NCBI GenBank assembly: GCA_023140035.1
Contig: JAGLML010000015.1
Location: 1-13,771 of the forward strand
Length of the DNA stretch: 13,771 bases
Direction: 5' to 3'
DNA from: Thermoplasmatales archaeon
Lineage (GTDB): Archaea > Thermoplasmatota > E2 > DHVEG-1
A model generated the notes under the pieces. It was not told the origin of the DNA, made no database searches, and was given only the letters and a program-made list of their open reading frames with translations. Below are positions 1 through 7,326 of this stretch, one piece after another (positions within the stretch are counted from its first letter, which is position 1; each line of letters begins with the position of its first letter). The translations under genes were made by a program, and so were the position numbers.

Positions 1-513
1 TTTTGATTTATCGACATAGGTTCTGAAACACCAATCCCATTGAGCACCAATATCTGAATCACCTGCAGGATATGGGTCACCATTTGCACCACACCAGGCA
101 TATTCTCCTCCAGGATCGTATTTAAGATGAATTATATATGTATCTCCTGGTACTAATTCAACATCATCAATATCAAAAACAACCCAATCACATACATCTG
201 GAATATCAGTTGCTTTCATATTAAGTGATACAAGTGGACTACCCAGTGAGTCTTCAATGTACATAATTAGATCTGGAGAACTTTCGTATCCTTGTTTGAT
301 TTTAACTTCAACATGTAACAGGTTTTTTCCAACGGGTACAAACTCTTGCCATGCGTTCTCAAACCATATACATTCATCAGATCGTTCTTGTGATTGATCA
401 AGAACACCTTGCAACATTTCAGGTTGTGCTTTACTATTTATAATTCCTACTGCAGGAAGTGCAGTTGCAATCAACAGCATACAAACAAAAATACCTAATA
501 TCTTTTTTTTCAT
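1..513 (-). CDS. Exported beta-rich surface protein, N-terminal part
   Basis: The gene runs off the left edge; 171 codons from ATG (513-511) are present with no stop. Residues 1-25 or so form a signal peptide: three lysines after Met, a hydrophobic core, then Ala-Leu-Pro-Ala. The mature part opens with an Asp-Gln-x-Gln stretch and has alternating beta-strand pattern, the phrase DWVVFDIDDVELVPGDTY, and an aromatic end (WDWCFRTY). I recognise this as an extracellular jelly-roll-like module that recurs in Thermoplasmatota surface proteins; that is from memory of similar proteins, without a named family. The start is supported by GAGGA about seven bases upstream and a TATA box near 562-572. The missing C-terminus may carry more modules such as PKD or a protease domain. 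Function is unknown; a cell-surface or secreted role is likely. Confidence 0.8.
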   Translation of the reverse strand, partial: MKKKILGIFVCMLLIATALPAVGIINSKAQPEMLQGVLDQSQERSDECIWFENAWQEFVPVGKNLLHVEVKIKQGYESSPDLIMYIEDSLGSPLVSLNMKATDIPDVCDWVVFDIDDVELVPGDTYIIHLKYDPGGEYAWCGANGDPYPAGDSDIGAQWDWCFRTYVDKSK

Positions 514-560
514 GTTTTATTCCTCATGATACAAAAATATCTAATATAAGGTATAATATT

Positions 561-572
561 TTTATTTAAATA
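561..572 (-). promoter_or_regulatory. TATA box of the partial surface-protein gene
   Basis: On the minus strand the sequence reads TATTTAAATAAA. Transcription would start near 541, giving a leader of about 28 bases with the GAGGA ribosome site inside it. Prediction from spacing only. Confidence 0.45.
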
Positions 573-1050
573 TGTTTCCAAATATTTTTTATTGCAATAT
601 CTGCAACAAAACCCAAAATGTTATTGTAGGTAGGCTGATTTCATTTATACAAATAATCCCTAATGGGAATTAAAAAAAGAAAAACAGATAAACAGCTCAT
701 ATATCAAGACCGTCATGGTTTAATCAGTCATTTCTGCATAGCTAATCTGCACATTTAACTGCATAATTGTGTCCAGTAAATTAATTTTAATGCACATTTC
801 TCGAATAACTCAATTTACTATACCTGAATATGCACCTACACAATATCCTTAAAAACCTAAAAGAGTTTTATTTAATTGAGGAGAGAAGGGAATCTAAAAA
901 TATAAGAATTTTTTTATTTCTTCATATTTTATCCCCCTCTACCCTTCTCTTTCATATTATTTAATCTTTTTTCGTCTATTAAATAATGTCCGATAATCAT
1001 AACAAGATTTTATGATCTATCAGATTTTTAATAATAATTATATGATAACA
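573..1050. other. Non-coding AT-rich gap with purine-rich inverted repeats
   Basis: No convincing gene is seen in this stretch between two divergently transcribed exported-protein genes. It holds a loose inverted repeat, GAGAGAAGGG at 881-890 against CCCTTCTCTT at 942-951 (9 of 10 pairs), and the nonamer TGCACATTT twice (near 746 and 791). The motif GAGGAGAGAAGGG at 878-890 also matches, in inverted orientation and at 12 of 13 positions, the tract at 1103-1115 in the hydrolase leader. Confidence 0.5.
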
Positions 1051-1058
1051 TTTATATA
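1051..1058 (+). promoter_or_regulatory. TATA box of the hydrolase transcript
   Basis: TTTATATA at 1051-1058 predicts a start near 1081, the first base of the hairpin that follows. A second AT-rich box (TATAAAATA, 1061-1069) would start about 10 bases later. Confidence 0.55.
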
Positions 1059-1080
1059 GTTATAAAATAAATATAATTCT

Positions 1081-1142
1081 GGATGGGGGAGTAATCCCTT
1101 TTTCCCATCTCTCCTCACCACCACCTCCACACTTCCCCATCC
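1081..1142 (+). ncRNA. Structured 5' leader or small RNA before the hydrolase
   Basis: GGATGGGGGAG (1081-1091) pairs with CTTCCCCATCC (1132-1142): eleven pairs with one G-U. The 40-base loop is almost purely pyrimidine. A third element, AGATGGG at 1159-1165, is complementary to CCCATCT inside the loop (1104-1110), so an alternative fold is possible. In an AT-rich genome this C/G-rich block stands out, and it begins at the predicted transcription start. It could be an mRNA leader with regulatory folding or a separate short RNA; I do not recognise it as a known riboswitch. Confidence 0.4.
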
Positions 1143-1241
1143 CTTAGATTTTCAATTTAGATGGGGAGAAATAAAAGAATTAAAGTAATAGATATCTTTA
1201 TATCTAATATTTGTTATATTATATGTGGTAGGGATAAAAAT

Positions 1242-2213
1242 ATGAAAAAAACTGTAGTAGTATTATTTGTAGCTAGTATACTCATTTTGCCGCTTTTTGG
1301 ATCAGTCCCTGCAACTTTAGAAGAGCCCACCCCACCAGACCAACCAACTAGTGGTCCTGGTGGTTCAGATTATTCACATAATCTTGTTATAAAAACCAGA
1401 CACAAATGGGGTGCAAGACAGTATTGGATTTTTGAACCTTTCGACCCAAAACCAGAATCTGCCCCGCTCATTGTTTTCAACCATGGGTGGTCAGCTATAC
1501 ATCCAATTGCCTATGGAGCATGGATCAATCATCTTGTAAAAAGAGGAAACATCGTTGTATACCCACGATATCAAAGAGGGTTGTTCCTTGGCTTTAAAGA
1601 TTTCAATGCAAATGCAATTAATGCAGTAAAAGATGCTATTGAAACCCTTCAGAGCGGATGGCATGTCCGTCCTGAACTGGATAAGTTTGCAATTGTCGGT
1701 CACTCTTTGGGAGGGGGAATTACCGCAAATATGGCAGCTCAAGCAGAAGATGAAGGCCTTCCCATACCAAAGGCAATAATGCCAGTTCAACCATTTATTT
1801 TCTTCGGTGAACCGGCAGATTTCAATAAAATATCTAATGAGACACTAATGCTTGTAATCGCGGGAGAAGATGATACCGTTGTAGGAAATAGATCTGCTAT
1901 AATAATTTTTCAAAATGCAACTCAAATACCATTTTCACAAAAGGATTTTGTAATACAAGTGACAGATACCTATGGATCCCCAGATCTAGTTGCAGATCAC
2001 GTTGCACCAATATGCCTCCCAAAATTCTTATCAGATACTGTAGATGCCATGGATTATTATTCAACATGGAAACTCTTTGATGCGCTCACCAATTATGCTT
2101 TTTATGGAATCAATGAAGAATATTGTCTTGGTAATACGTCTGAACAACGATATATGGGACATTGGAGCGATGGAACTCCAGTAAAAGAGTTGATAGTGAC
2201 TGATACACCATAA
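1242..2213 (+). CDS. Exported alpha/beta-fold hydrolase (esterase/acetylhydrolase-like)
   Basis: The 323-residue product has a signal peptide (MKKTVVVLFVASILILPLFG), then a Pro/Thr-rich spacer and an alpha/beta-hydrolase domain. Visible landmarks, counted from Met at 1242, are the oxyanion-hole His-Gly in FNHGW (81-82), the nucleophile elbow GHSLGGG with Ser155, a likely acid Asp210 or Asp211 in AGEDDTVVG, and a likely catalytic His253 in ADHVAP. The C-terminal QRYMGHWSDGTPVKEL stretch resembles secreted bacterial dienelactone-hydrolase/PAF-acetylhydrolase-like proteins. It probably hydrolyses an ester or amide outside the cell; the substrate is unknown. An in-frame ATG at 1161 exists, but starting there would bury the signal peptide behind 27 residues. 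The 1242 start is preceded by AGGGATAAAAAT, much like the leaders of the other exported genes here. Confidence 0.85.
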   Translation: MKKTVVVLFVASILILPLFGSVPATLEEPTPPDQPTSGPGGSDYSHNLVIKTRHKWGARQYWIFEPFDPKPESAPLIVFNHGWSAIHPIAYGAWINHLVKRGNIVVYPRYQRGLFLGFKDFNANAINAVKDAIETLQSGWHVRPELDKFAIVGHSLGGGITANMAAQAEDEGLPIPKAIMPVQPFIFFGEPADFNKISNETLMLVIAGEDDTVVGNRSAIIIFQNATQIPFSQKDFVIQVTDTYGSPDLVADHVAPICLPKFLSDTVDAMDYYSTWKLFDALTNYAFYGINEEYCLGNTSEQRYMGHWSDGTPVKELIVTDTP

Positions 2214-2263
2214 CGCTTTATTCTATTGTTACCGCATAATATAAATCATTTTATCCCCCATAG

Positions 2264-2288
2264 TTATTTTTTCATTTTGACTTTTTTA
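2264..2288 (+). terminator. Poly-T tract after the hydrolase
   Basis: Three T-rich runs lie 50-75 bases after the stop codon, the usual form of archaeal intrinsic termination. No hairpin is needed or seen. Confidence 0.35.
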
Positions 2289-2297
2289 CACATTAGG

Positions 2298-2305
2298 TTT
2301 AAATA
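2298..2305 (+). promoter_or_regulatory. TATA box for the 50-residue ORF
   Basis: TTTAAATA at 2298-2305 predicts a start near 2328, 46 bases before the ATG at 2374. Confidence 0.4.
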
Positions 2306-2373
2306 ATATTATTGACAAACAATATCATGATAAAAAATAGCAATATTGGTTATTTGAGAGAGGAGATGGAAGT

Positions 2374-2526
2374 ATGAAAAACAAAATAAAAGAAAAAAAC
2401 CACGAGAATACACCATATGATGAATTGTTTGATTTATGTGTAGAAAAAGGTTTAATTGAAAAAACAGAGTGCGGATACTATTTTAAACCTGAGTTCTTCG
2501 AGACTTTAGAGATATACGAAGAATAA
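2374..2526 (+). CDS. Small 50-residue protein, winged-helix fragment-like
   Basis: The ORF encodes MKNKIKEKNHENTPYDELFD followed by LCVEKGLIEKTECGYYFKPE and a short acidic tail. A good ribosome site (GGAGAT at 2362-2367) sits seven bases before ATG, and a TATA box lies at 2298-2305, so I think the gene is real. An ATG at 2366 closes after three codons. The pattern helix, 'EKGLIEKT', then an aromatic beta strand resembles the recognition helix and wing of small archaeal winged-helix proteins, but the protein is too short to be a complete domain. Function is unknown. It is convergent with the LeuD-like gene. Confidence 0.55.
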   Translation: MKNKIKEKNHENTPYDELFDLCVEKGLIEKTECGYYFKPEFFETLEIYEE

Positions 2527-2642
2527 AAACATAGTTTCAACAATTCAACACAACCTATTTTTTATAGCTAAAACGATTGTATAGATAATGGATGATATTG
2601 AAATAGGACTAGTGAAAAATAAGAGGGGTGGCAAATTATTCT

Positions 2643-3128
2643 TTATCTGTTCTTTTTGAGTTTTTTTCTTGTGTAAGGTAACAAACCACCTTCCTCGCGT
2701 ATTGCAAGAATTTCTTTAGGAAGTCTTGGAAATGAAAAGGATTTTTTTCCAACGATAATTTTTCCATTTTCAATATCAAGCGATACGTTGTCTCCTTTAG
2801 AATACGCTTTCATTGCATCAGGGCATTCAATTAAAAGAAGTCCTTGATTGATAGATGAACGATAAAATATACGAGCAAAACTTTCTGCAACGACTGCAGC
2901 TATTCCAACTGCTTTTAATCCTACTACAGGTTGTTCTCTAGAGCTTCCACAACCAAAGTTTTTACCAGCAAGAATGATGTCGCCCTCTTCTACATTTTTA
3001 GCAAAAGAAGGATCAAGATCTTCTAGAAGATGAGGTTTGATTTCCTCAAGAGTACTACACGTATACACGTATTTTCCAGGAAAAAGCATATCTGTGTTTA
3101 TGTTGTCATCATATTTCCAGACCTTCAT
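2643..3128 (-). CDS. leuD: Small subunit of IPM dehydratase / homoaconitase family (LeuD-like)
   Basis: The 161-residue length matches the stand-alone swivel-domain subunit of archaeal isopropylmalate isomerase and homoaconitase. The family landmarks are NINTD (9-13), the specificity loop around GKYVYT (18-23), the substrate-carboxylate loop GCGSSREQ (59-66) and AESFARIFYRSSINQG. It should pair with the large subunit encoded immediately upstream to move the hydroxyl group of a 2-alkylmalate (isopropylmalate in leucine synthesis, or homocitrate). The loop reads Tyr-Val-Tyr-Thr rather than the Tyr-Leu-Arg-Thr of characterised methanogen homoaconitases, which mildly favours isopropylmalate. Its ATG follows the LeuC-like stop directly (TAAATG), so it is translationally coupled and last in the operon. 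No leuA or leuB is nearby, so the pathway is inferred. Confidence 0.85.
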   Translation of the reverse strand: MKVWKYDDNINTDMLFPGKYVYTCSTLEEIKPHLLEDLDPSFAKNVEEGDIILAGKNFGCGSSREQPVVGLKAVGIAAVVAESFARIFYRSSINQGLLLIECPDAMKAYSKGDNVSLDIENGKIIVGKKSFSFPRLPKEILAIREEGGLLPYTRKKLKKNR

Positions 3129-4394
3129 TTAGTGTACCCCCTTTCGTGGGTCGGTTATCTTGCCGTAGATAGCAGAAACCGCTACTGTAGCAGGGCTTGC
3201 AAGATATATCTCTGCATCTTTGCAGCCCATTCGTCCCTTAAAATTTCGATTTGCAGTACTCAAACATCGTTCTTTTGGTGCCAGTACGCCTTGATGTGCT
3301 CCAAGACATGGACCGCAACCTGGTGGAAGTAGTATTCCTCCTGATTCGATAAGTGTGTTGATTATGCCCTCTTTCAATGCATCTAAATATACTTGTTTTG
3401 ATGAGGGGAGGATGAGCAATCTAACATTGGGATGTACTTTCTCTCCTTTCAAAATACGGGCAGCAATCTTAAAGTCTGATAGTCTGCCATTGGTGCATGT
3501 CCCGATCAGGCATTGCTGGATATCTAAACCTTCGATTTCAGAGACTTTCTTCACATTGTCTACACTGTGAGGTAATGCTACAACAGGAGTAATATTTGAC
3601 AGATTGTATTTTAACTCTTTAGAGTACGCTGCATTGTTATCCGGATAAATGGCAGTATATTGTGATGTAGAGATGCCAATGGAATTAAGATATTTTGTTG
3701 TAATATTGTCAACAGGGAAAAATGCATTCTTTGCACCCATTTCAACCCCCATATTTGTAATGGTAAATCTTTCTTCCACTGAGAATTGTTCTATATCACC
3801 ATGAAACTCTACAGAACAATAATTGGCACCAGATGCTGATACATCGCCTATTATGTGAAGAACTACATCCTTTGCAGCAACACCAGGTTGTAATTTACCA
3901 TCCAATGTTATCTTTATGCTATTAGGCACCTTCAACCATGTTTCACCAGTAAGCATTAATGCTGCCGCTTCGGTTCTGTCAATACCCGATGAAAAAGCTC
4001 CAACTGCTCCATATGAACAGGTATGTGAATCGCTTCCAAGAAGTAGTTTTCCTGGTAGCGCTAAGCCTTTTTCTACTACTATTTGATGACATACTCCATA
4101 ACCGACATCAAAAAAATGTTCTATCTTATGGTTTTTTACAAATTCCCTGATTATTTTATGATTATTTGCTGTTTTTTCGGAAGCAGCTGGTATTACATGA
4201 TCAAGAACAATTATGGGTAACGATTTATTGTGTACTCCATATTCTTCCAACTCAGGTTTAATCTTCTGAATAATCGGAGCTGTATTATCATGTGTTAATA
4301 GATAGTCTGGCTTTACTGTTACTATCTGGCCAGGTACTACTCCCTTTTCACCAGAATATTTAGCAAGAATTTTTTCTGCAAATGTCATGTCCAT
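3129..4394 (-). CDS. leuC: Large subunit of IPM dehydratase / homoaconitase family (LeuC-like)
   Basis: This 421-residue protein is a complete aconitase-type large subunit. It keeps the [4Fe-4S] ligands: Cys300 in GTCTNGR, and Cys360 and Cys363 in GCGPCLG. Active-site landmarks are also present: Asp65-His66 in LDHVIPA, Cys-His in GVCHQIV, and DSHT at 122-125. It needs the LeuD-like partner to complete the active site. The reading frame begins at GTG 4403 and overlaps the stop of the upstream fusion gene (GTGATGA). I choose ATG 4394 because the protein then starts MDMTFAEKIL, like family members, with GGGTGAT just upstream as ribosome site; ATG 4388 is also possible. Substrate specificity (isopropylmalate, homocitrate or another alkylmalate) cannot be settled from sequence alone. 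Confidence 0.87.
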   Translation of the reverse strand: MDMTFAEKILAKYSGEKGVVPGQIVTVKPDYLLTHDNTAPIIQKIKPELEEYGVHNKSLPIIVLDHVIPAASEKTANNHKIIREFVKNHKIEHFFDVGYGVCHQIVVEKGLALPGKLLLGSDSHTCSYGAVGAFSSGIDRTEAAALMLTGETWLKVPNSIKITLDGKLQPGVAAKDVVLHIIGDVSASGANYCSVEFHGDIEQFSVEERFTITNMGVEMGAKNAFFPVDNITTKYLNSIGISTSQYTAIYPDNNAAYSKELKYNLSNITPVVALPHSVDNVKKVSEIEGLDIQQCLIGTCTNGRLSDFKIAARILKGEKVHPNVRLLILPSSKQVYLDALKEGIINTLIESGGILLPPGCGPCLGAHQGVLAPKERCLSTANRNFKGRMGCKDAEIYLASPATVAVSAIYGKITDPRKGVH

Positions 4395-4399
4395 GGTCA

Positions 4400-6202
4400 T
4401 CACCCTTCTAACATGCCTCCCTGCTCATAGATTTCACGTTGGACCTTGGAAAATGGCTTTGCCTGATATGTTTTACCTTGTGTTTTATCATTAATCTCTC
4501 CAGTTAAAAAATCAACTGATATGTTGTCTTTATCATCAATCTTTTTCGTTATCTCTTCAGCTATTATTATGGGCATTGCACTATTAATCGCATTTCTTTC
4601 ATATATTGCACCAAAAGATTCCGCTATTATTACACCAACTCCCAAAGATTTGAAACAATCTACAGCCTGTTGTCGAGAACTTCCACAACCAAAGTTCTTA
4701 CCCACTATTACCATATCTCCTCTCTTTACCTGTTGTGCAAAGTTTTCATAGCCTTTTAAATTATCGAGGGCATATTGCCCCATCTCATCAATATTTGTTA
4801 TTGAAAGGTATCTATTATGGAATATCATATCTGTATCAATATTGTCTTTTTTGATTACCCATGCCCTCCCTCCAACTTTTAGAGGAGATTCAATACTTTT
4901 CTTCTTTTTTTCAACTGTTTGTTTTTTGATTATTGGCACTTCTAAAGATGCAGATTTATCTGGGATGTTATTAGATGTTGTGATAAACCCAGCTACGAGT
5001 GAAGCTGCAACTGTTGCCGGAGAAGCTAAAAATATATCTCCTTTTCCTTGTTTGCCTACAAAGTTTCTGTTACCTGAGGATACTGCTATTTCTCCCTCAC
5101 CTGTTTGTCCTATTTGCCCAGCTGCACAACCTGCACATCCTGCAGATCCGACAAGCGCGCCTGCTTCTTTAAATATCGTAACAAGCCCTTCATCAAGACA
5201 TGTATTCCACACCTTATCTGTTGTCGGGACAATCTTGAGAATTCTTCCTGGTGCAATTTTTCTTCCCTTTAAAATCTTTGCAACAGTCCTCATGTCTTCC
5301 AAGCGACCATTAGTACATGAACCGACAAAACCAGAATCGACTTTTGTATTGTATACTTCTTTTACATCAACAACATCCTCTGGATGTCCTGGACGTGAAA
5401 TCTGAGGCTCAAGCCCGTCAATATCTATCTCTATCGTTTGTTCATAGTCTGCATCCTTGTCGGCGAAAACTGATTTCACATCTTTTCTAAAATTCCTCCT
5501 ATAAAAATCTAATACTGCATCGTTTGGCGGAAACAGCACGATTATTCCACCCATTTCAGTTGCCATTGATGCGATTGTTACTCTGCCATCAAGAGATAAA
5601 GAATTAGCATAATCTCCATATATTTCTACTGCATAACCTAGAAGTCCATTGGCTCCTAGATCCTTTGCCATTTTTAGTACGACATCTTTTGCAGATGCAG
5701 TTTTTGAAGGAGTGCCTTTAAGAATAATCTTTACTGTTGGTGGGACGTTAAACCATACCTTTCCATGTGCAAAAACACTAGCAATGTCTATATCTCCCAT
5801 ACCTTGTCCAAATGCACCAATGGCCCCCATTATATTGGCATGAGAGTCTGTTGATACAAATGTTTCCCCTGGTGAAAGCAAACCTTCTTCAAAAGCAAGA
5901 TGAGTCCCTATTCCTCTGTTTATGTCATATACCTTTATTCCGTTTTTTCTGGCAAACAATCTACATATATGCTGATTAGCGGCATATTTTTGGTCACATC
6001 CGCCAGGGTTACAATCAAAGGTGAAAAACGTTTTTTCTGGATCATCTATTGGCAGATTGTTTTCTTCTAAGTTTTTTACAACGTTTGCTCCACCGAAATC
6101 CCGTGCTACTCTGGCGTCAATCGCTACATCTATGATATCTCCAACATTAGCCTTGCCCTCAGAATGATTTTCAAAGATTTTTTGGATCATGGTTTTGCTC
6201 AT
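4400..6202 (-). CDS. Fused aconitase-superfamily hydro-lyase (large + small domains)
   Basis: This is a 600-residue single-chain enzyme. Residues 1-410 or so are the Fe-S catalytic domains, with cluster ligands Cys296 (GSCTNGR) and Cys356/Cys359 (GCAGCAAG). A lysine-rich linker covers roughly 410-442, and the swivel domain 443-600 carries NIDTDM, NRYLSIT and GCGSSRQQ (505-512). It probably isomerises citrate/isocitrate or a related 2-hydroxyacid; similar fused proteins are often annotated as aconitase. The usual Asp-His pair (Asp65-His66 in the neighbouring LeuC-like protein) is Asp63-Cys64 here, and DSHT is DSHA. The chosen ATG 6202 gives MSKTMIQKIF and follows GAGATGAT; ATG 6211 and 6241 are alternatives. 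It is first in a three-gene operon, and its TGA overlaps the next frame. The last codons give MLEG, as expected for a full-length swivel domain. Confidence 0.85.
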   Translation of the reverse strand: MSKTMIQKIFENHSEGKANVGDIIDVAIDARVARDFGGANVVKNLEENNLPIDDPEKTFFTFDCNPGGCDQKYAANQHICRLFARKNGIKVYDINRGIGTHLAFEEGLLSPGETFVSTDSHANIMGAIGAFGQGMGDIDIASVFAHGKVWFNVPPTVKIILKGTPSKTASAKDVVLKMAKDLGANGLLGYAVEIYGDYANSLSLDGRVTIASMATEMGGIIVLFPPNDAVLDFYRRNFRKDVKSVFADKDADYEQTIEIDIDGLEPQISRPGHPEDVVDVKEVYNTKVDSGFVGSCTNGRLEDMRTVAKILKGRKIAPGRILKIVPTTDKVWNTCLDEGLVTIFKEAGALVGSAGCAGCAAGQIGQTGEGEIAVSSGNRNFVGKQGKGDIFLASPATVAASLVAGFITTSNNIPDKSASLEVPIIKKQTVEKKKKSIESPLKVGGRAWVIKKDNIDTDMIFHNRYLSITNIDEMGQYALDNLKGYENFAQQVKRGDMVIVGKNFGCGSSRQQAVDCFKSLGVGVIIAESFGAIYERNAINSAMPIIIAEEITKKIDDKDNISVDFLTGEINDKTQGKTYQAKPFSKVQREIYEQGGMLEG

Positions 6203-6334
6203 ATCAATCATCTCTACTGTCCATGTTGTTTTAAATTGCAATTAGATAATTTTTATGAATCTGGAATAAGTCGAAATCCATCTGAAGTATGAAAAACTTG
6301 TGGTAATCGATTTACGTTTAATCCCCTATTTGAC

Positions 6335-6347
6335 TTATTTTATATAG
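6335..6347. promoter_or_regulatory. Shared TATA region between divergent genes
   Basis: ATTTTATATAG reads as a TATA box in both directions. Rightward it predicts a start near 6368, 38 bases before the ATG at 6406. Leftward it gives a leader of about 114 bases for the aconitase operon. A second leftward candidate (TTTAAA-like, 6230-6236) would place the start too close to the ribosome site. Confidence 0.4.
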
Positions 6348-6405
6348 AACAATTTCATTGTTAATTTGGGCACGGAAATATGTTTTGTGCTTATGGTGAT
6401 GTATT

Positions 6406-6612
6406 ATGCTGCGGCAGATTGTAGAACGAAGCTCTATTCCTCTTCGAAATAGCTATAAGATGAATATTAGTATTTATGGTGATGATACAGATGTTACTCG
6501 CGAGTATGCCGATGAGCTGCATAAGACTATCCTTTTGTTTCATCAGATGACAAAGGCAAAGCCTAAGAAAAAAATCCGGTTAGAGTACAACGAAGATGAG
6601 CTGAGTTTTTAA
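6406..6612 (+). CDS. Small hypothetical protein (68 aa)
   Basis: The start is supported by GGTGAT at 6395-6400, five bases before the ATG, and by the TATA box near 6340. The protein is soluble, with no membrane segment and no cysteine. It has a basic N-terminus, a beta-strand-like KMNISIYGDD, a helix TREYADELHKTILLFHQM, a lysine cluster (KPKKKIRL) and an acidic end. I do not recognise the family. It is divergent from the aconitase operon and upstream of the zinc-ribbon gene, which has its own promoter. Confidence 0.65.
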   Translation: MLRQIVERSSIPLRNSYKMNISIYGDDTDVTREYADELHKTILLFHQMTKAKPKKKIRLEYNEDELSF

Positions 6613-6669
6613 TATATTTTTGTCGTTTTTTTGAAAAATAAGGAGAAAAGATATATATTTATAGAAAAA

Positions 6670-6677
6670 TTTATATA
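6670..6677 (+). promoter_or_regulatory. TATA box for the zinc-ribbon gene
   Basis: TTTATATA at 6670-6677 places the transcription start near 6700. This is inside the longer open frame that begins at TTG 6631, and so argues for the later TTG start at 6712. Confidence 0.5.
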
Positions 6678-6711
6678 TTACAACATATTAATATTTATTG
6701 AGGGCATTTTT

Positions 6712-6849
6712 TTGAATTACTGTAAAGTATGTAGACAACAGATGAAGCAGATTCCATTACGGAAGATCGACTCCCTCATGATGTTGGAGTATTACTGCCC
6801 ATATTGTGATGAGTCTGAAATTAAATATGTGAATCTTGAAACTATGTAA
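6712..6849 (+). CDS. Small zinc-ribbon protein (45 aa), TTG start
   Basis: The protein begins (M)NYCKVCRQQMKQ and has two CxxC knuckles: Cys4/Cys7 and Cys29/Cys32 (YYCPYCDE). This is the spacing of a rubredoxin-like zinc ribbon that folds around one Zn ion. The frame is open from TTG 6631, but residues before 6712 are a low-complexity Ile/Phe/Tyr run translated from the promoter region. A TATA box at 6670-6677, GAGGG at 6700-6704 and TTG at 6712 favour the short form. A role in nucleic-acid or protein binding is typical for such ribbons, but no specific function can be assigned. The start codon is the least certain part. Confidence 0.6.
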   Translation: MNYCKVCRQQMKQIPLRKIDSLMMLEYYCPYCDESEIKYVNLETM

Positions 6850-6964
6850 AATTTGTAACATGTTTCAATATTTACATGTACCTGATAATGTGAGATAGTG
6901 CAAACATCTTTTATAAAAATGCTTTGTAATGAATTAAAAGGGTTTGATTTAATTAGTCCATTTA

Positions 6965-7216
6965 CTATTTAACTCCAGAAGAAATTATCTTTTTTATCAT
7001 TTCAGGATTCCAGGTCCAAACAATTCTTCTATCCTTATCTATGATTATTTTTCCAGACTGTTCAAGATAATCAATAATAATGCAAAAGGTTTGATACATG
7101 ACCTTTTTTGGTAAGGATTTCCAAAGCTCTGTTTTTTTAGGGTAATTCATCTGTTGTATAGCCTTTTCTACCATGAGTATTGTATCTAGTTGAGGGTAAT
7201 GAATTGTATTTGTCAT
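6965..7216 (-). CDS. Small winged-helix-like protein (83 aa)
   Basis: The predicted pattern is helix-helix-helix-wing: VEKAIQQMNYPKKTELWKSL, then YQTFCIIIDYLEQSGKIIID, then a wing strand DRRIVWTWNP. This is the layout of small archaeal winged-helix proteins in which 'YLEQSGKI' ends the recognition helix. A DNA-binding regulatory role is likely but inferred. A TATA box at 7238-7245 lies 26 bases from the ATG, so the mRNA is probably leaderless, which fits the absence of a ribosome site. It is convergent with the zinc-ribbon gene and shares the 115-base gap 6850-6964, where I see no gene. Confidence 0.7.
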   Translation of the reverse strand: MTNTIHYPQLDTILMVEKAIQQMNYPKKTELWKSLPKKVMYQTFCIIIDYLEQSGKIIIDKDRRIVWTWNPEMIKKIISSGVK

Positions 7217-7237
7217 ATCATATATCTATTATATATA

Positions 7238-7245
7238 TTTATATA
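7238..7245 (-). promoter_or_regulatory. TATA box of a leaderless gene
   Basis: TATATAAA on the minus strand predicts a start at about 7216, the A of the ATG of the winged-helix-like gene. Confidence 0.45.
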
Positions 7246-7326
7246 ATTGAACTATTTAAACTTTTTGTTAAAAAAGATAGTCTTTGTTAAAACTGAATAC
7301 GATAAAAACCATATCAAGACAATAGT

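Noticed and set aside
663..758. 31-codon open frame in the gap before the hydrolase
   Set aside because: No ribosome site or TATA box at the right spacing, and no recognisable composition; likely chance.
1161..1241. Upstream in-frame ATG extending the hydrolase by 27 residues
   Set aside because: It would place residues before a typical signal peptide, and the shared pre-start leader lies at 1242 instead.
2301..2348. Short AT-rich inverted repeats around AATATTATTGACAAACAATAT
   Set aside because: The pairing is imperfect and made of A/T only, expected by chance in this composition.
4842..5405. 187-codon plus-strand frame opposite the fused aconitase gene
   Set aside because: It is antisense to conserved Fe-S enzyme sequence; Pro/Ser-rich composition is typical of a shadow frame.
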